64,000 nucleotides of DNA from Vreelandella stevensii S18214 (GTDB lineage Bacteria; Pseudomonadota; Gammaproteobacteria; Pseudomonadales; Halomonadaceae): the NCBI RefSeq assembly GCF_000275725.1, contig NZ_AJTS01000044.1, positions 62,001 through 126,000 on the forward strand, read 5' to 3'. Every line of letters begins with the position of its first letter. Position 1 is the stretch's first letter. Position numbers and translations under genes: made by a program. Under the pieces are notes generated by a model that had not been told where the DNA came from, did not search any database, and worked only from the letters and a program-made list of their open reading frames with translations. Below, one piece after another: positions 10,480 through 18,369 of the stretch.

Positions 10480-11016
10480 TCAGCCCACGATATCGGCACG
10501 ATAGCGGCGCATGTAAGTGCTGATGCCCCAGCAGAGCGCCCCCCAGGTAACCGCCTGAGCAGGCAGTAGCCAGGGAGCCAGGGTGACGCCTGCCAAGGCC
10601 GCCCCGCCCAGGTAAGAAAGTGGTCCGCTGACGGCGCCGCAGGCCGCTGCTATCAGCGGGTAGCGCCATAGCCAGGCCAGCGAATGAAAGACCAGCGTGG
10701 CGAACAGTGGCCACAGCATCCATAGCCATACGGGCAAGAGTCCGGCGATCAGCGCATCGTCATGGAAGTCGAAGCCGCCCGCCAAGTGAAAGCCACCATC
10801 CAGTATTAGCCCCAGCAGCGCGAACACCGCAATGAAGCGCCACTCTCCAGGGCGCGCACAGCGCCATGCGTGCCAGCTCAGCAAGGCGGCACCCGTCGCG
10901 GCGGCCACCCAGGAGCCACCCAGCACGCAGAGCAGCCAGCCTGCTTCGAAACGCAGGGCGTTGAACAGCATGCCACGCAGCGAGCCCGAAGGCTTGAAAG
11001 GCAGCTGGATGGACAC
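10480..11016 (-). CDS. DUF2878 family membrane protein
   Basis: 178-aa protein with about five hydrophobic segments, resembling DUF2878 (FNALRFEAGWLLCVLGG near the N-terminus). Function unknown. It begins with GTG immediately after the TAA stop of the methyltransferase gene, so it is the last member of the coupled minus-strand operon. Presence in a cluster with a photolyase, DUF1365 and a CFA-synthase-like enzyme suggests a role in membrane-lipid modification or photo-oxidative protection; this is inference. Confidence 0.8.
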   Translation of the reverse strand: MSIQLPFKPSGSLRGMLFNALRFEAGWLLCVLGGSWVAAATGAALLSWHAWRCARPGEWRFIAVFALLGLILDGGFHLAGGFDFHDDALIAGLLPVWLWMLWPLFATLVFHSLAWLWRYPLIAAACGAVSGPLSYLGGAALAGVTLAPWLLPAQAVTWGALCWGISTYMRRYRADIVG

Positions 11017-12285
11017 TTAGAGCGCTCCGGTCAGCGGCAGAGGTTTGGCGGCAGGCTTGGCCAGCAGCAAATGGCACGTGCCGATGGAGCGCTCGATGAA
11101 GCCGCCTTCGCAGTAGCAAAGATAGTAGCGCCACATGCGGATGAAGCGTTCGTCATAACCTTGCAGCTGCACCTGATCCAGGTGGGCTTCAAAGCGGTGC
11201 CGCCATTCGCGCAAGGTGCGCGCGTAATGGGGGCCAATCTCGTCCAGTGCGATGACGTTCAGCGAGGTCTTGCGCGTCAGGCTGGAGAGCATGGCATGGT
11301 GAGAGGGCAGAAAGCCGCCCGGAAAGATGTAGCGTTTGATGAAGTCCATGTCGCGCTTGGCCTCCTCGAAGCGCTGATCGCGAATGGTGATGGCCTGCAG
11401 CATGGCCTGGCCGGTGTCGGTCAGCAGGCTGTCGATTTTGGCGAGGTAAGTATCCAGATACTGATGGCCAACGGCTTCGATCATTTCCACTGAAATCAGC
11501 CGATCAAAGTGCCCCGTCAGTTCGCGGTAGTCCTGCTTCAGCAGGGTGATACGGTCTTCCAGCCCCTCTTCCTGGATGCGGCGGGCCGTATGGGCATGCT
11601 GCTCTTCGGAGATGGTGGTGGTGGTGACTCGGCAGCCGCGTGTTCTGGCGGCATGGATCGCCAGCCCGCCCCAGCCGGTGCCGATTTCCAGCAGATGGTG
11701 CTCTGGCTGCACGTCCAGCTTTTCGAGCATCAGGTCGAGCTTGTAGGTAGAGGCCTCTTCCAGGCTGGCTTCCGGGTAGGGGAAAACGGCACTGGAGTAC
11801 ATCCAGTGGCGTTGGTCCAGAAAAGTGGCAAACAGGTCATTACCAATATCGTAATGTGCGGCAATGTTGCGCTTTGAACCGGTCACGCTATTGCGCTGGA
11901 AGCGGTAGGCGAGGCCCAGCACCCAGCGGGTAAAGCGTGCACTGCCATTTTCCATCTTGCCGTTGACCTGCTCCAGGTTGGCAGCAAACAGGCGCACCAG
12001 CGCCACCAGGTCGTCGGCATCCCAGTCGCCATCCATATAGGATTCGGCGGCGCCGACGGTGCCCCCAAAGGCGAGGCGCTTCCAGGCGCGAGAGTGGCGG
12101 ATCACTACGGTGACCTGTAAGGGGCCTTCCTGGCCCAGGTGGTGGCACTGGCTGCCCTCGATGAGGGTAATGCGTCCTCCCTGGAAGGCATCCAGCTGTG
12201 CCATCAGGCGCGGCTTCAGCCAGCGCGTGAAGCGGTCCTGTCGGGTGGGTTGGCTATTGGGCGGTGTCGTACGCAGGGTCGTCAT
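11017..12285 (-). CDS. Cyclopropane-fatty-acid synthase-like SAM methyltransferase
   Basis: 422-aa SAM-dependent methyltransferase of the CFA synthase family, acting on acyl chains of phospholipids. The SAM-binding motif LLEIGTGWGGLAIHAA is near residue 195, followed by the family motifs SVEMIEAVGH, YIFPGGFLPS and MWRYYLCYCEGGF. It could make cyclopropane or methyl-branched acyl chains. A relation to the furan-fatty-acid methyltransferase UfaM is possible, because such genes sit beside the same partners in other bacteria, but sequence alone does not decide. The start overlaps the DUF1365 stop by 4 nt (ATGA). Confidence 0.9.
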   Translation of the reverse strand: MTTLRTTPPNSQPTRQDRFTRWLKPRLMAQLDAFQGGRITLIEGSQCHHLGQEGPLQVTVVIRHSRAWKRLAFGGTVGAAESYMDGDWDADDLVALVRLFAANLEQVNGKMENGSARFTRWVLGLAYRFQRNSVTGSKRNIAAHYDIGNDLFATFLDQRHWMYSSAVFPYPEASLEEASTYKLDLMLEKLDVQPEHHLLEIGTGWGGLAIHAARTRGCRVTTTTISEEQHAHTARRIQEEGLEDRITLLKQDYRELTGHFDRLISVEMIEAVGHQYLDTYLAKIDSLLTDTGQAMLQAITIRDQRFEEAKRDMDFIKRYIFPGGFLPSHHAMLSSLTRKTSLNVIALDEIGPHYARTLREWRHRFEAHLDQVQLQGYDERFIRMWRYYLCYCEGGFIERSIGTCHLLLAKPAAKPLPLTGAL

Positions 12286-13046
12286 TTTGAAGTCTCCTTG
12301 CGCTTAGGGTGGTTATAAACGGGGACGCGCTTCAGCCACAGGCGTAGCGCTTCAAAATGGATTCCCGCGACCGTTTTCAGACTCATCCAGGGCTGCCTTG
12401 CCAGCGTGGACAGCAGAACGCCGCGGGTAGCGGGCGCTGCCTCGAGGGTGAGCGTGGCGTCAAAGTGGCGCTGCTCCTGCTGCCAGTTCTCCATGTGCAG
12501 ATACAGCTGCTGCGCTGGCGTGTTGAATTTCCAGCGGTAGGTCATCTCCATTGGGTTGAAGGGAGAGACGTGCATGGCCTTGTCGAATTGGGCGTGATGA
12601 CTGTGTCGCTCTGGCACGACCTGGCAGGCATAGCAGGTGCGCTCTCGCCAGGGCATGTTGGTAACCTCTCCCAGCACGGCGCTCAAGCGCTCCTGCTGGT
12701 CGTAGACGTAATACACGGAAATGGGGTTGAAGGAGGTGCCCAGCGTGCGTAGCTGCGTCAGCATGCAGATACGCCCCTGTGGTGCACTGCCCAGCTGGCG
12801 AGTCAGCTCCTCGCGCACGGCGGTTTTCAATGGCAGATGAACAGGCCCCAGATAGTCCTCCCGGCGAAAGCGTGCCAGGGCGGGGCCACGGGCACTGAAG
12901 CCAGGCACGCCGTCAAACAGGGTGGGCAGCTCGTCCAGATCCAGCCATGCCATCCATACCTGATAGCTGAAGGCGTGGTGCCTGGGCGTGAAGCGGCGAT
13001 GCCTCAGCGTGCCGCGATAAATGCGCGAGCGAGGGTCGGCGTTCAT
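12282..13046 (-). CDS. DUF1365 domain-containing protein
   Basis: 254-aa cytoplasmic protein of the DUF1365 family, recognised by SRIYRGTLRHRRFTPRHHAF at the N-terminus and FNPISVYYVYD, FDKAMHVSPFNPMEMTYRW in the middle. Its biochemical function is not established. In many Proteobacteria it lies between an FAD amine-oxidase-like gene and a CFA-type methyltransferase, exactly as here. It overlaps both neighbours by 4 nt, so it is translationally coupled to them. Confidence 0.88.
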   Translation of the reverse strand: MNADPRSRIYRGTLRHRRFTPRHHAFSYQVWMAWLDLDELPTLFDGVPGFSARGPALARFRREDYLGPVHLPLKTAVREELTRQLGSAPQGRICMLTQLRTLGTSFNPISVYYVYDQQERLSAVLGEVTNMPWRERTCYACQVVPERHSHHAQFDKAMHVSPFNPMEMTYRWKFNTPAQQLYLHMENWQQEQRHFDATLTLEAAPATRGVLLSTLARQPWMSLKTVAGIHFEALRLWLKRVPVYNHPKRKETSK

Positions 13047-14392
13047 CCCAGCCCGTCTCCGGTAGTGCCGGGCGTCAGTTCGTGGGCGGGCAGCGCGGCA
13101 GGCGCGGTGGGCGGTGGCAGGGCTTCGTCACAGCCCAGCGCCTCGGCGACACGCAGCGCGCTCCATACGCCATCCTCGTGGAAACCGTTGCGCCAGTAGG
13201 CGCCGCAAAAATGGGTGCGGCGGGCGACGGAGGAGATCTCGTTGTGGCGCATCTGGACTGCCTGTCCGGCCAGAGTGAACTGCGGGTGGGCATAGGTATA
13301 GCGCCCCAGCACTTTGGCTGGGTCGATGCTGTCGCTATCGTTCAGCGTAACGCAAAACGTGGTGTCTGCCTGTAGCCGCTGCAGGATATTCATGTTGTAG
13401 GTGACCGAGACGCGCTCATCGGCACCGCGTCCATCCAGCCGATAGTTCCAGCTGGCCCAGGCGCGTTGACGCCGGGGCAGTAACCGAGTGTCGGTATGCA
13501 GCACCACCTCGTTGTCCTGGTACGGCATGGCGGAGAGGATGTCGCGCTCTTCCGGGGACGGATCGGCCAGCATGGCCAGTGCCTGGTCGGCGTGACAGGC
13601 AATCACCACCTGGTCGAAATGCTCCTCACCAGCGGCCGTGGTCAAGGTGACGCCTGCGGCGCTGCGGGTGATCTGCCGTACCGGCGTGTTGAGGCGAATA
13701 CGCGATGCGTAAGGGGCGGTCAGCCGCGGAATGTACTGCCGAGAGCCGCCCACCAGCGTGTACCACTGGGGACGATGATTCACCGACAGCAAGCCATGGT
13801 TGCGGAAGAAACGCACGAAGAAGGTCAGCGGAAAGGCCCGCAGGTCGCCAATGCTGGCGGACCAGATGGCTGCTCCCATCGGCAGCAGGTAGCGGCGTTG
13901 AAAGGCACTGCCGTAACCATGACTGTCCAGATACTCTCCCAGCGTCATGTCGGCAGGCAAGCGTTTGCTTTCCAGGTCGGCGGTAGCCTGTTTGTTGAAG
14001 CGCAGAATATCGCGCAGCAGGCGATAAAACGAGGGGTTGAGCAGGTTGCGTCGCTGGGCAAACAGGGAAGCCAGCGTGTGCCCGTTGTATTCGAAATCTA
14101 CCGCCGTCTCATGCACCGAAAAACTCATCTCGGTGGCCTGGCTGGCGACGCCGAGGGTCTCCAGCAAGCGTTGAAAATGCGGGTAGGTCCAATCGTTGAA
14201 CACGATGAACCCTGTGTCGATGGCGTAGGGCGTGCCCTCGACGTCGACATCCATGGTGGCCGTGTGGCCTCCCAGACGGCTATCGGCTTCGAAGAGCGTC
14301 ACCTCGTGCTGAGCCGAGAGATACCAGCCCGCGGCCATGCCGCTGATACCGCTGCCGATCACGGCAATGCGCTGTGATGCCATACCGCTCAT
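13043..14392 (-). CDS. FAD-dependent amine-oxidase-family oxidoreductase (COG2907 type)
   Basis: 449-aa flavoprotein. The N-terminal dinucleotide motif is IAVIGSGISGMAAGWYL, followed by TLFEADSRLGGHT, the standard FAD amine-oxidase fold entry. The C-terminal FAD region reads THFCGAYWRNGFHEDGVWSA. This family is often annotated as NAD/FAD-binding protein and its natural substrate is not known; unsaturated or cyclopropane acyl chains are plausible given the neighbours. It overlaps the SDR stop by 4 nt, and GAGGAG precedes the ATG. Confidence 0.87.
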   Translation of the reverse strand: MSGMASQRIAVIGSGISGMAAGWYLSAQHEVTLFEADSRLGGHTATMDVDVEGTPYAIDTGFIVFNDWTYPHFQRLLETLGVASQATEMSFSVHETAVDFEYNGHTLASLFAQRRNLLNPSFYRLLRDILRFNKQATADLESKRLPADMTLGEYLDSHGYGSAFQRRYLLPMGAAIWSASIGDLRAFPLTFFVRFFRNHGLLSVNHRPQWYTLVGGSRQYIPRLTAPYASRIRLNTPVRQITRSAAGVTLTTAAGEEHFDQVVIACHADQALAMLADPSPEERDILSAMPYQDNEVVLHTDTRLLPRRQRAWASWNYRLDGRGADERVSVTYNMNILQRLQADTTFCVTLNDSDSIDPAKVLGRYTYAHPQFTLAGQAVQMRHNEISSVARRTHFCGAYWRNGFHEDGVWSALRVAEALGCDEALPPPTAPAALPAHELTPGTTGDGLG

Positions 14393-15174
14393 GGTTGCTC
14401 CTCGGTTTGCCGCGTCATGCGCAGGCCAATCGTTCGTCGTAGTGCCGGTGGCAGAATGCCCAGCAGTTTCACCAGGTAGGTAAAGCGGCGAGGGAAATGG
14501 ATGTCCAGCCGCCCCTTGACCAGCCCGGCAATGATGGCGCTGGCCGCCTCTTCCGCGCTGACCTGCATGGGCATGGGGAAGTCGTTGCGATCCGTGAGAG
14601 GGGTCTTCACGAACCCAGGGTGGATGATGCTGACATCGATACTCTCCTGGTGCAGATCCAGGCGCAGCGATTCCAGAAAATAGCTGACCGCCGCCTTGGA
14701 AGCTCCGTAAGCCTCGGCGCGGGGCAGCGGAAGGTAGGCCGATGCGCTCGAGGTAGCGGCCAGCCTGGCGGGCTTGCCCTCATGTCGAGCCGCGCGCAGC
14801 AGTGGCAAGGCCGCTTCGATGCCATACAGCGTGCCGAACAGGTTGGGTTTGAACACCCGCTCGATCAGCGCCATGTCGAAGTGGCGGGCATCTACGTATT
14901 CACAGGTACCGGCATTGAACAGAGCGAGATCCAGCGCGCCCAGCCACTCGCCTATCTGCTTGCCCGCCGCGAGTGCGGCCTGCTGGTCGCTGATATCCAG
15001 TGGCAAGGGGTAGGCATGAGGCGCGCCTTGGCAGAGCGCTTCCAGCGCCTGCTGGTTACGGGCGCTGACGACCACATGATGACCTTCGCCGATCAAGCGT
15101 TTGGCCAGCGCTTCGCCAATGCCGGACGTGGCGCCGGTCAGCCAGATACGTTGGGGCGTTTTCCATGTGCTCAT
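14389..15174 (-). CDS. Short-chain dehydrogenase/reductase
   Basis: 261-aa classical SDR. The cofactor motif TGATSGIGEALA lies at residues 13-24. The catalytic region has SSASAYLPLPRAEAYGASKA, giving the YxxxK pair. ATG 15174 is chosen because AAAGGAG lies 7 nt upstream; the longer frame to 15225 adds 17 unlikely residues. Substrate unknown. It is the first of five tightly coupled genes ending with DUF2878 and lies 58 nt after the SnoaL-like gene, so it may share that transcript. Confidence 0.88.
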   Translation of the reverse strand: MSTWKTPQRIWLTGATSGIGEALAKRLIGEGHHVVVSARNQQALEALCQGAPHAYPLPLDISDQQAALAAGKQIGEWLGALDLALFNAGTCEYVDARHFDMALIERVFKPNLFGTLYGIEAALPLLRAARHEGKPARLAATSSASAYLPLPRAEAYGASKAAVSYFLESLRLDLHQESIDVSIIHPGFVKTPLTDRNDFPMPMQVSAEEAASAIIAGLVKGRLDIHFPRRFTYLVKLLGILPPALRRTIGLRMTRQTEEQP

Positions 15175-15232
15175 CCTGCGACTCCTTTGGCCCTGTGAGC
15201 ACGCCATGTGCGTGTGGCGTGGCAATCCTGTT

Positions 15233-15670
15233 TCAATCCTGCGCCAGACGCTTCTTCAGCCAGCGGATGACGCGCCCCATGAGCGGCAGGTGTTCGTACA
15301 GCATGGCACCAGCGTCGAAGTAGTCACGGTGGCGTAACACTTTTCCACGATTGTCGAAGGTCAGGGCGCTGCACCCGTCGACCTGAATGGGTCGGCCGCC
15401 AGCAAGGCGAGGGTGAACGAACGCCATAGTCCATGTGACAAACGCCTGATCACCTTGAATTTGCTGGGTGTGATAAGTGAACTGGCAATGCGTGACGTTT
15501 TCGTACATGGTGGCGAAATAGCGTTCCAGTGCTTGCCTACCCTCAATGTGATGGAGCGGATCGTTGAAAACAACTCCTTCAGTATATACCTCGTATAGTT
15601 TTTCTGTACAGGTGTTGTCTAGTTTATTGAAGAAGGCGCAAAAGTGCGCCAAGGCCTGTTCGTTGTTCAT
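15233..15670 (-). CDS. SnoaL-like / NTF2-fold protein
   Basis: 145-aa protein with an NTF2-like cone fold predicted from FCAFFNKLDNTCTEKLYEVY, FNDPLHHIEGRQALERYFAT and CQFTYHTQQIQGDQAFVTW. SnoaL-like members are common in photolyase/MerR clusters, but the activity is unknown. ATG 15670 with AAGGA 7 nt upstream is preferred over the longer frame to 15700. It lies between the photolyase gene (90 nt upstream, with a strong hairpin in the gap) and the SDR. Confidence 0.85.
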   Translation of the reverse strand: MNNEQALAHFCAFFNKLDNTCTEKLYEVYTEGVVFNDPLHHIEGRQALERYFATMYENVTHCQFTYHTQQIQGDQAFVTWTMAFVHPRLAGGRPIQVDGCSALTFDNRGKVLRHRDYFDAGAMLYEHLPLMGRVIRWLKKRLAQD

Positions 15671-15716
15671 AACGAATTCCTTGTTGAGTAACGGTGCCAC
15701 GTGGGGGGAACAGCGA

Positions 15717-15740
15717 TATCGGCGGCGGGGGCCGCCGACA
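15717..15740. other. GC-rich perfect hairpin between photolyase and SnoaL-like genes
   Basis: TCGGCGGC, a GGGG loop and GCCGCCGA form an 8-bp perfect stem in the 90-nt gap. No T-run follows on either strand, so it is more likely an RNA-processing or stability element, or an attenuator, than a simple intrinsic terminator. Confidence 0.5.
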
Positions 15741-15760
15741 GGGGGCAGTGCTTATCTGGC

Positions 15761-17173
15761 CTACTTCGACAAGGCCTTGAAGGCGTCCAGGGCACGTTGA
15801 CGGGCGGCCTTGTGATCGACGATGGGAGCCGGGTAGTCCACCGGGTTCAGCATGTCCTGTGGTGGCGCATGACGCGCCTTGGCGGGCAAGGAAGCCAGCT
15901 CTGGTAGCCAGTGGGCGATGAAGGCCCCTTCAGGGTCGAAACGCGTTGACTGGGTGGTGGGGTTGAAAATGCGGAAGTAGGGCGCAGCGTCCGTGCCCGT
16001 GGAGGCCGCCCACTGCCAGCCACCGTTGTTGGCGCAAAATTCACCATCGACCAGATGGCGCATGAAAAAGGCTTCCCCACGCCGCCAGTCGATCAATAAA
16101 TGCTTGCTCAAGAACATGGCGGTGACCATACGCAGTCGGTTGTGCATCCAGCCGGTCGTCACCAATTGGCGCATGGCCGCATCCACGATGGGGTAGCCAG
16201 TGCGCCCTTCGCACCAGGCTGCAAACCCCTCATCGTCGTCACGCCAGGCCAGATCGCGGGTATGCTCCTGAAAGGGTTGGTGTCGGCACACCTGAGGAAA
16301 GCCTACGGCCACATGCTGGTAAAACTCTCGCCAGATCAGCTCGCTGACCCAAGTGGTAAGTCCGGCGTCCCCGTCCGCCAGATGCCCCTCGTTTTCGCTC
16401 ATCACGGCTTGTAAACATTGGCGATACGAGATCATGCCCAGCGCCAGGTAAGGCGAAAGCTCACTGGTACCACGTACGTTGGGGAAGTCGCGCTGTCGTT
16501 GGTAGTGCCGCCCGCGAAAGCGTAGAAAGCGCTCCAGGTGATCGCTGGCCGCGTTTTCACCCGCAGGCCATTGGCGGCCATCCACGGGGGAGTCCTCGAG
16601 CTCGGGGAGGGCGGGCAGTGGATCACTGGGCAGGTCCAGAGGCGACTGCGCCTGAGGCGTATCGCGTAGTGCCAGCTGCTCCTGAGTTATCTGCTTGTGC
16701 CACGCCTTGGCGAAGGGGGTGAAGACGCCATAGTAATCGCCCTTGCCGGTCAGCAGGCTGCCTGGCGCAAAGGCAATGGCATCGTGGTGGCCCTGTGCCG
16801 TAATACCCGCGTGTTTGAAGGCTTTCAGGACGGCCTGGTCACGGCGCTGTTCGTTCAGCGGATATTCGTAATTGAAGTGCAGTTGCTTTACGCCGTGCTC
16901 TTGAGCTAGCGCGAGCAGCACATCGGGGGCTTTATCGAAGCTATCGATATCGCGATGCAATAGCGGGATGTTGAGACCGCTCAAGGACTCCTTGAGGGAA
17001 TGCACACCGCGTGCCCAGAAATCGAGCTTGTTAGCGCCGTGACCATGGGCGCGCCACTGCTTTACGCTGCGTAAAAAGACGGCCACCACCGGGCCTTTGG
17101 CGGCGGCCGCCGCCAGGGCGGAGTTATCGTGAACACGCAGGTCGCTGCGTAGCCAAACCAACTGCAGATCCAT
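15761..17173 (-). CDS. phrB: Deoxyribodipyrimidine photolyase (CPD photolyase)
   Basis: 470-aa class I CPD photolyase, which uses blue light and reduced FAD to split cyclobutane pyrimidine dimers. The N-terminal antenna domain begins MDLQLVWLRSDLRVHDNSAL. The FAD-binding C-terminal half contains WMHNRLRMVTAMFLSKHL and DWRRGEAFFMRHLVDGEF, then NNGGWQWAASTGTDAAPYF, including tryptophans of the electron-transfer chain. ATG 17173 with GGGAG upstream is preferred to GTG 17179. It starts 30 nt after the MerR-type regulator, so the two are probably cotranscribed, as in other light-responsive clusters. Confidence 0.96.
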   Translation of the reverse strand: MDLQLVWLRSDLRVHDNSALAAAAAKGPVVAVFLRSVKQWRAHGHGANKLDFWARGVHSLKESLSGLNIPLLHRDIDSFDKAPDVLLALAQEHGVKQLHFNYEYPLNEQRRDQAVLKAFKHAGITAQGHHDAIAFAPGSLLTGKGDYYGVFTPFAKAWHKQITQEQLALRDTPQAQSPLDLPSDPLPALPELEDSPVDGRQWPAGENAASDHLERFLRFRGRHYQRQRDFPNVRGTSELSPYLALGMISYRQCLQAVMSENEGHLADGDAGLTTWVSELIWREFYQHVAVGFPQVCRHQPFQEHTRDLAWRDDDEGFAAWCEGRTGYPIVDAAMRQLVTTGWMHNRLRMVTAMFLSKHLLIDWRRGEAFFMRHLVDGEFCANNGGWQWAASTGTDAAPYFRIFNPTTQSTRFDPEGAFIAHWLPELASLPAKARHAPPQDMLNPVDYPAPIVDHKAARQRALDAFKALSK

Positions 17174-17203
17174 GTGCACTCCCGTGGCGTGGCCTGTCGG
17201 GCG

Positions 17204-18133
17204 CTAGAGAATGCCTGATTCGCGTAGCAGCGGGCGCAAACGCGCCACGGCTTGAGGCAGGTCATCGCCCAGCATGTGTACCGGGCCGTCGCGCAGCTCT
17301 GTTTCACGCAGTCGGGCGACTTCGCCGCACACGCCGACCGGTACGCCCAAACGCTCGGCCGCCTTGGGCAGGTCGACCCGAATGTAGTGGTCATTTTCGC
17401 GCTGACCGCTGGAGAGCAACACCATGGAAGAGTGCAGACGCGACACCGCCTGGGGCAGATCTTCCAGTGCCAGCGAATGGTCGAGCAGCTGTACACGGTA
17501 GCCCTGTTCGCTGGCCATCAGCGCACACATCAACACCCACAAGGGGCCTGGGTCGTCGGGCATGGCGGTCAGCAGCAGCAGCGGGCCGCGGGTAGCCTGG
17601 TTGGCATAGTGCAGGCGAATGCCCACCTGGCTACGCAGGAAGGATTCTAAAGTGCGCCGCACCAGGTCGTCCGGTTGAGCGGCCCATTTGGTTTCCAGGC
17701 TCAAGATGACCGGTTGCCAGAGCTCGTTGATGGCCACGCTGAGCGGGTAGAGCGCCAGACTTTGGTGGTACAGCGCCTCGAGCTGCGGCAGGTCGACCGC
17801 CTCAATGATGGCTTGCAGCTGCTGCCGTTGGCTGGCCCAGTCGCCGGCATCCAGCGCGGGGGTTTCCACGGTTTCCGGCTGGTCCAGCAGGTCGGCGACC
17901 TGACTGACCGGCACGCCACGGTTGAGCCATTGCAGAATACGTTCGATGCGACTGATGTCATCCTGTGCGTAAAGCCGGTGCCCTTTTGGCGTGCGTTGCG
18001 GGCGAATCAAACCGTAGCGTCGCTCCCAGGCGCGCAGGGTGACCGAGTTCACACCCGTCAGACGGGAAACTTCCCGAATCGGATAGAGCGGAGTATCGGG
18101 TGGGTGGGTCGCCTTGTTGCTCATGGGCGCCAT
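17204..18133 (-). CDS. MerR-family regulator with degenerate cobalamin-binding domain (class II LitR-like)
   Basis: 309-aa regulator. The N-terminal MerR winged helix (about residues 17-85) has YPIREVSRLTGVNSVTLRAW and RRYGLIRPQRTPKGHRLY. The C-terminal two-thirds have the LitR/CarH layout of a helical bundle (about 100-180) followed by a Rossmann-like fold (about 183-305). The lower-ligand motif that carries the cobalt-binding His is replaced by LTAMPDDPGPLWVLM (residues 188-202), with no His. The EH pair of the B12-capping helix is also absent (DDLVRRTLESF). By analogy with class II LitR (PplR) of Pseudomonas, this is a B12-independent regulator of photolyase and lipid-modification genes. 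Start 18133 or 18124; neither has ideal ribosome-binding-site spacing. Confidence 0.88.
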   Translation of the reverse strand: MAPMSNKATHPPDTPLYPIREVSRLTGVNSVTLRAWERRYGLIRPQRTPKGHRLYAQDDISRIERILQWLNRGVPVSQVADLLDQPETVETPALDAGDWASQRQQLQAIIEAVDLPQLEALYHQSLALYPLSVAINELWQPVILSLETKWAAQPDDLVRRTLESFLRSQVGIRLHYANQATRGPLLLLTAMPDDPGPLWVLMCALMASEQGYRVQLLDHSLALEDLPQAVSRLHSSMVLLSSGQRENDHYIRVDLPKAAERLGVPVGVCGEVARLRETELRDGPVHMLGDDLPQAVARLRPLLRESGIL

Positions 18134-18271
18134 TGCCTCTTGGTTGCCTGCAATAGGTATTGCAGGGGTCTGTCTGTAATTGCCGTGGCGATCTTGCAGT
18201 GCCGGGTCGGCGGTATGCCACTCATTCGGGTTCGGGGCGTGTCGCTACGTCGATGAACCGATAATCGCTGA

Positions 18272-18327
18272 AATAGCGTCACGCTATTATAGCCACCTTT
18301 GTACAACTTGTGGCCGCTGGGTACAAC
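18272..18327 (-). promoter_or_regulatory. Putative promoter/operator region of the MerR-phr operon
   Basis: On the minus strand a perfect -10, TATAAT, lies at 18291-18286. Upstream are two TTGTAC elements exactly 20 nt apart, the nearer one inside a TTGTACAA palindrome. Overlapping the -10 and start region is a 17-bp palindrome, AATAGCGTCACGCTATT (18272-18288). No good -35 is present at 16-18 bp, which suggests activator dependence. The leader to the regulator start would be about 145 nt. Confidence 0.45.
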
Positions 18328-18369
18328 CTCTGTGGCTTCCATGCCGCGACACTCCTGTGGTGATAATCG

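Noticed and set aside
15590-15620. CTGTACAG and GTATAC-like motifs as regulator-binding sites
   Set aside because: They lie inside the SnoaL-like coding sequence in conserved codons and lack a promoter layout.
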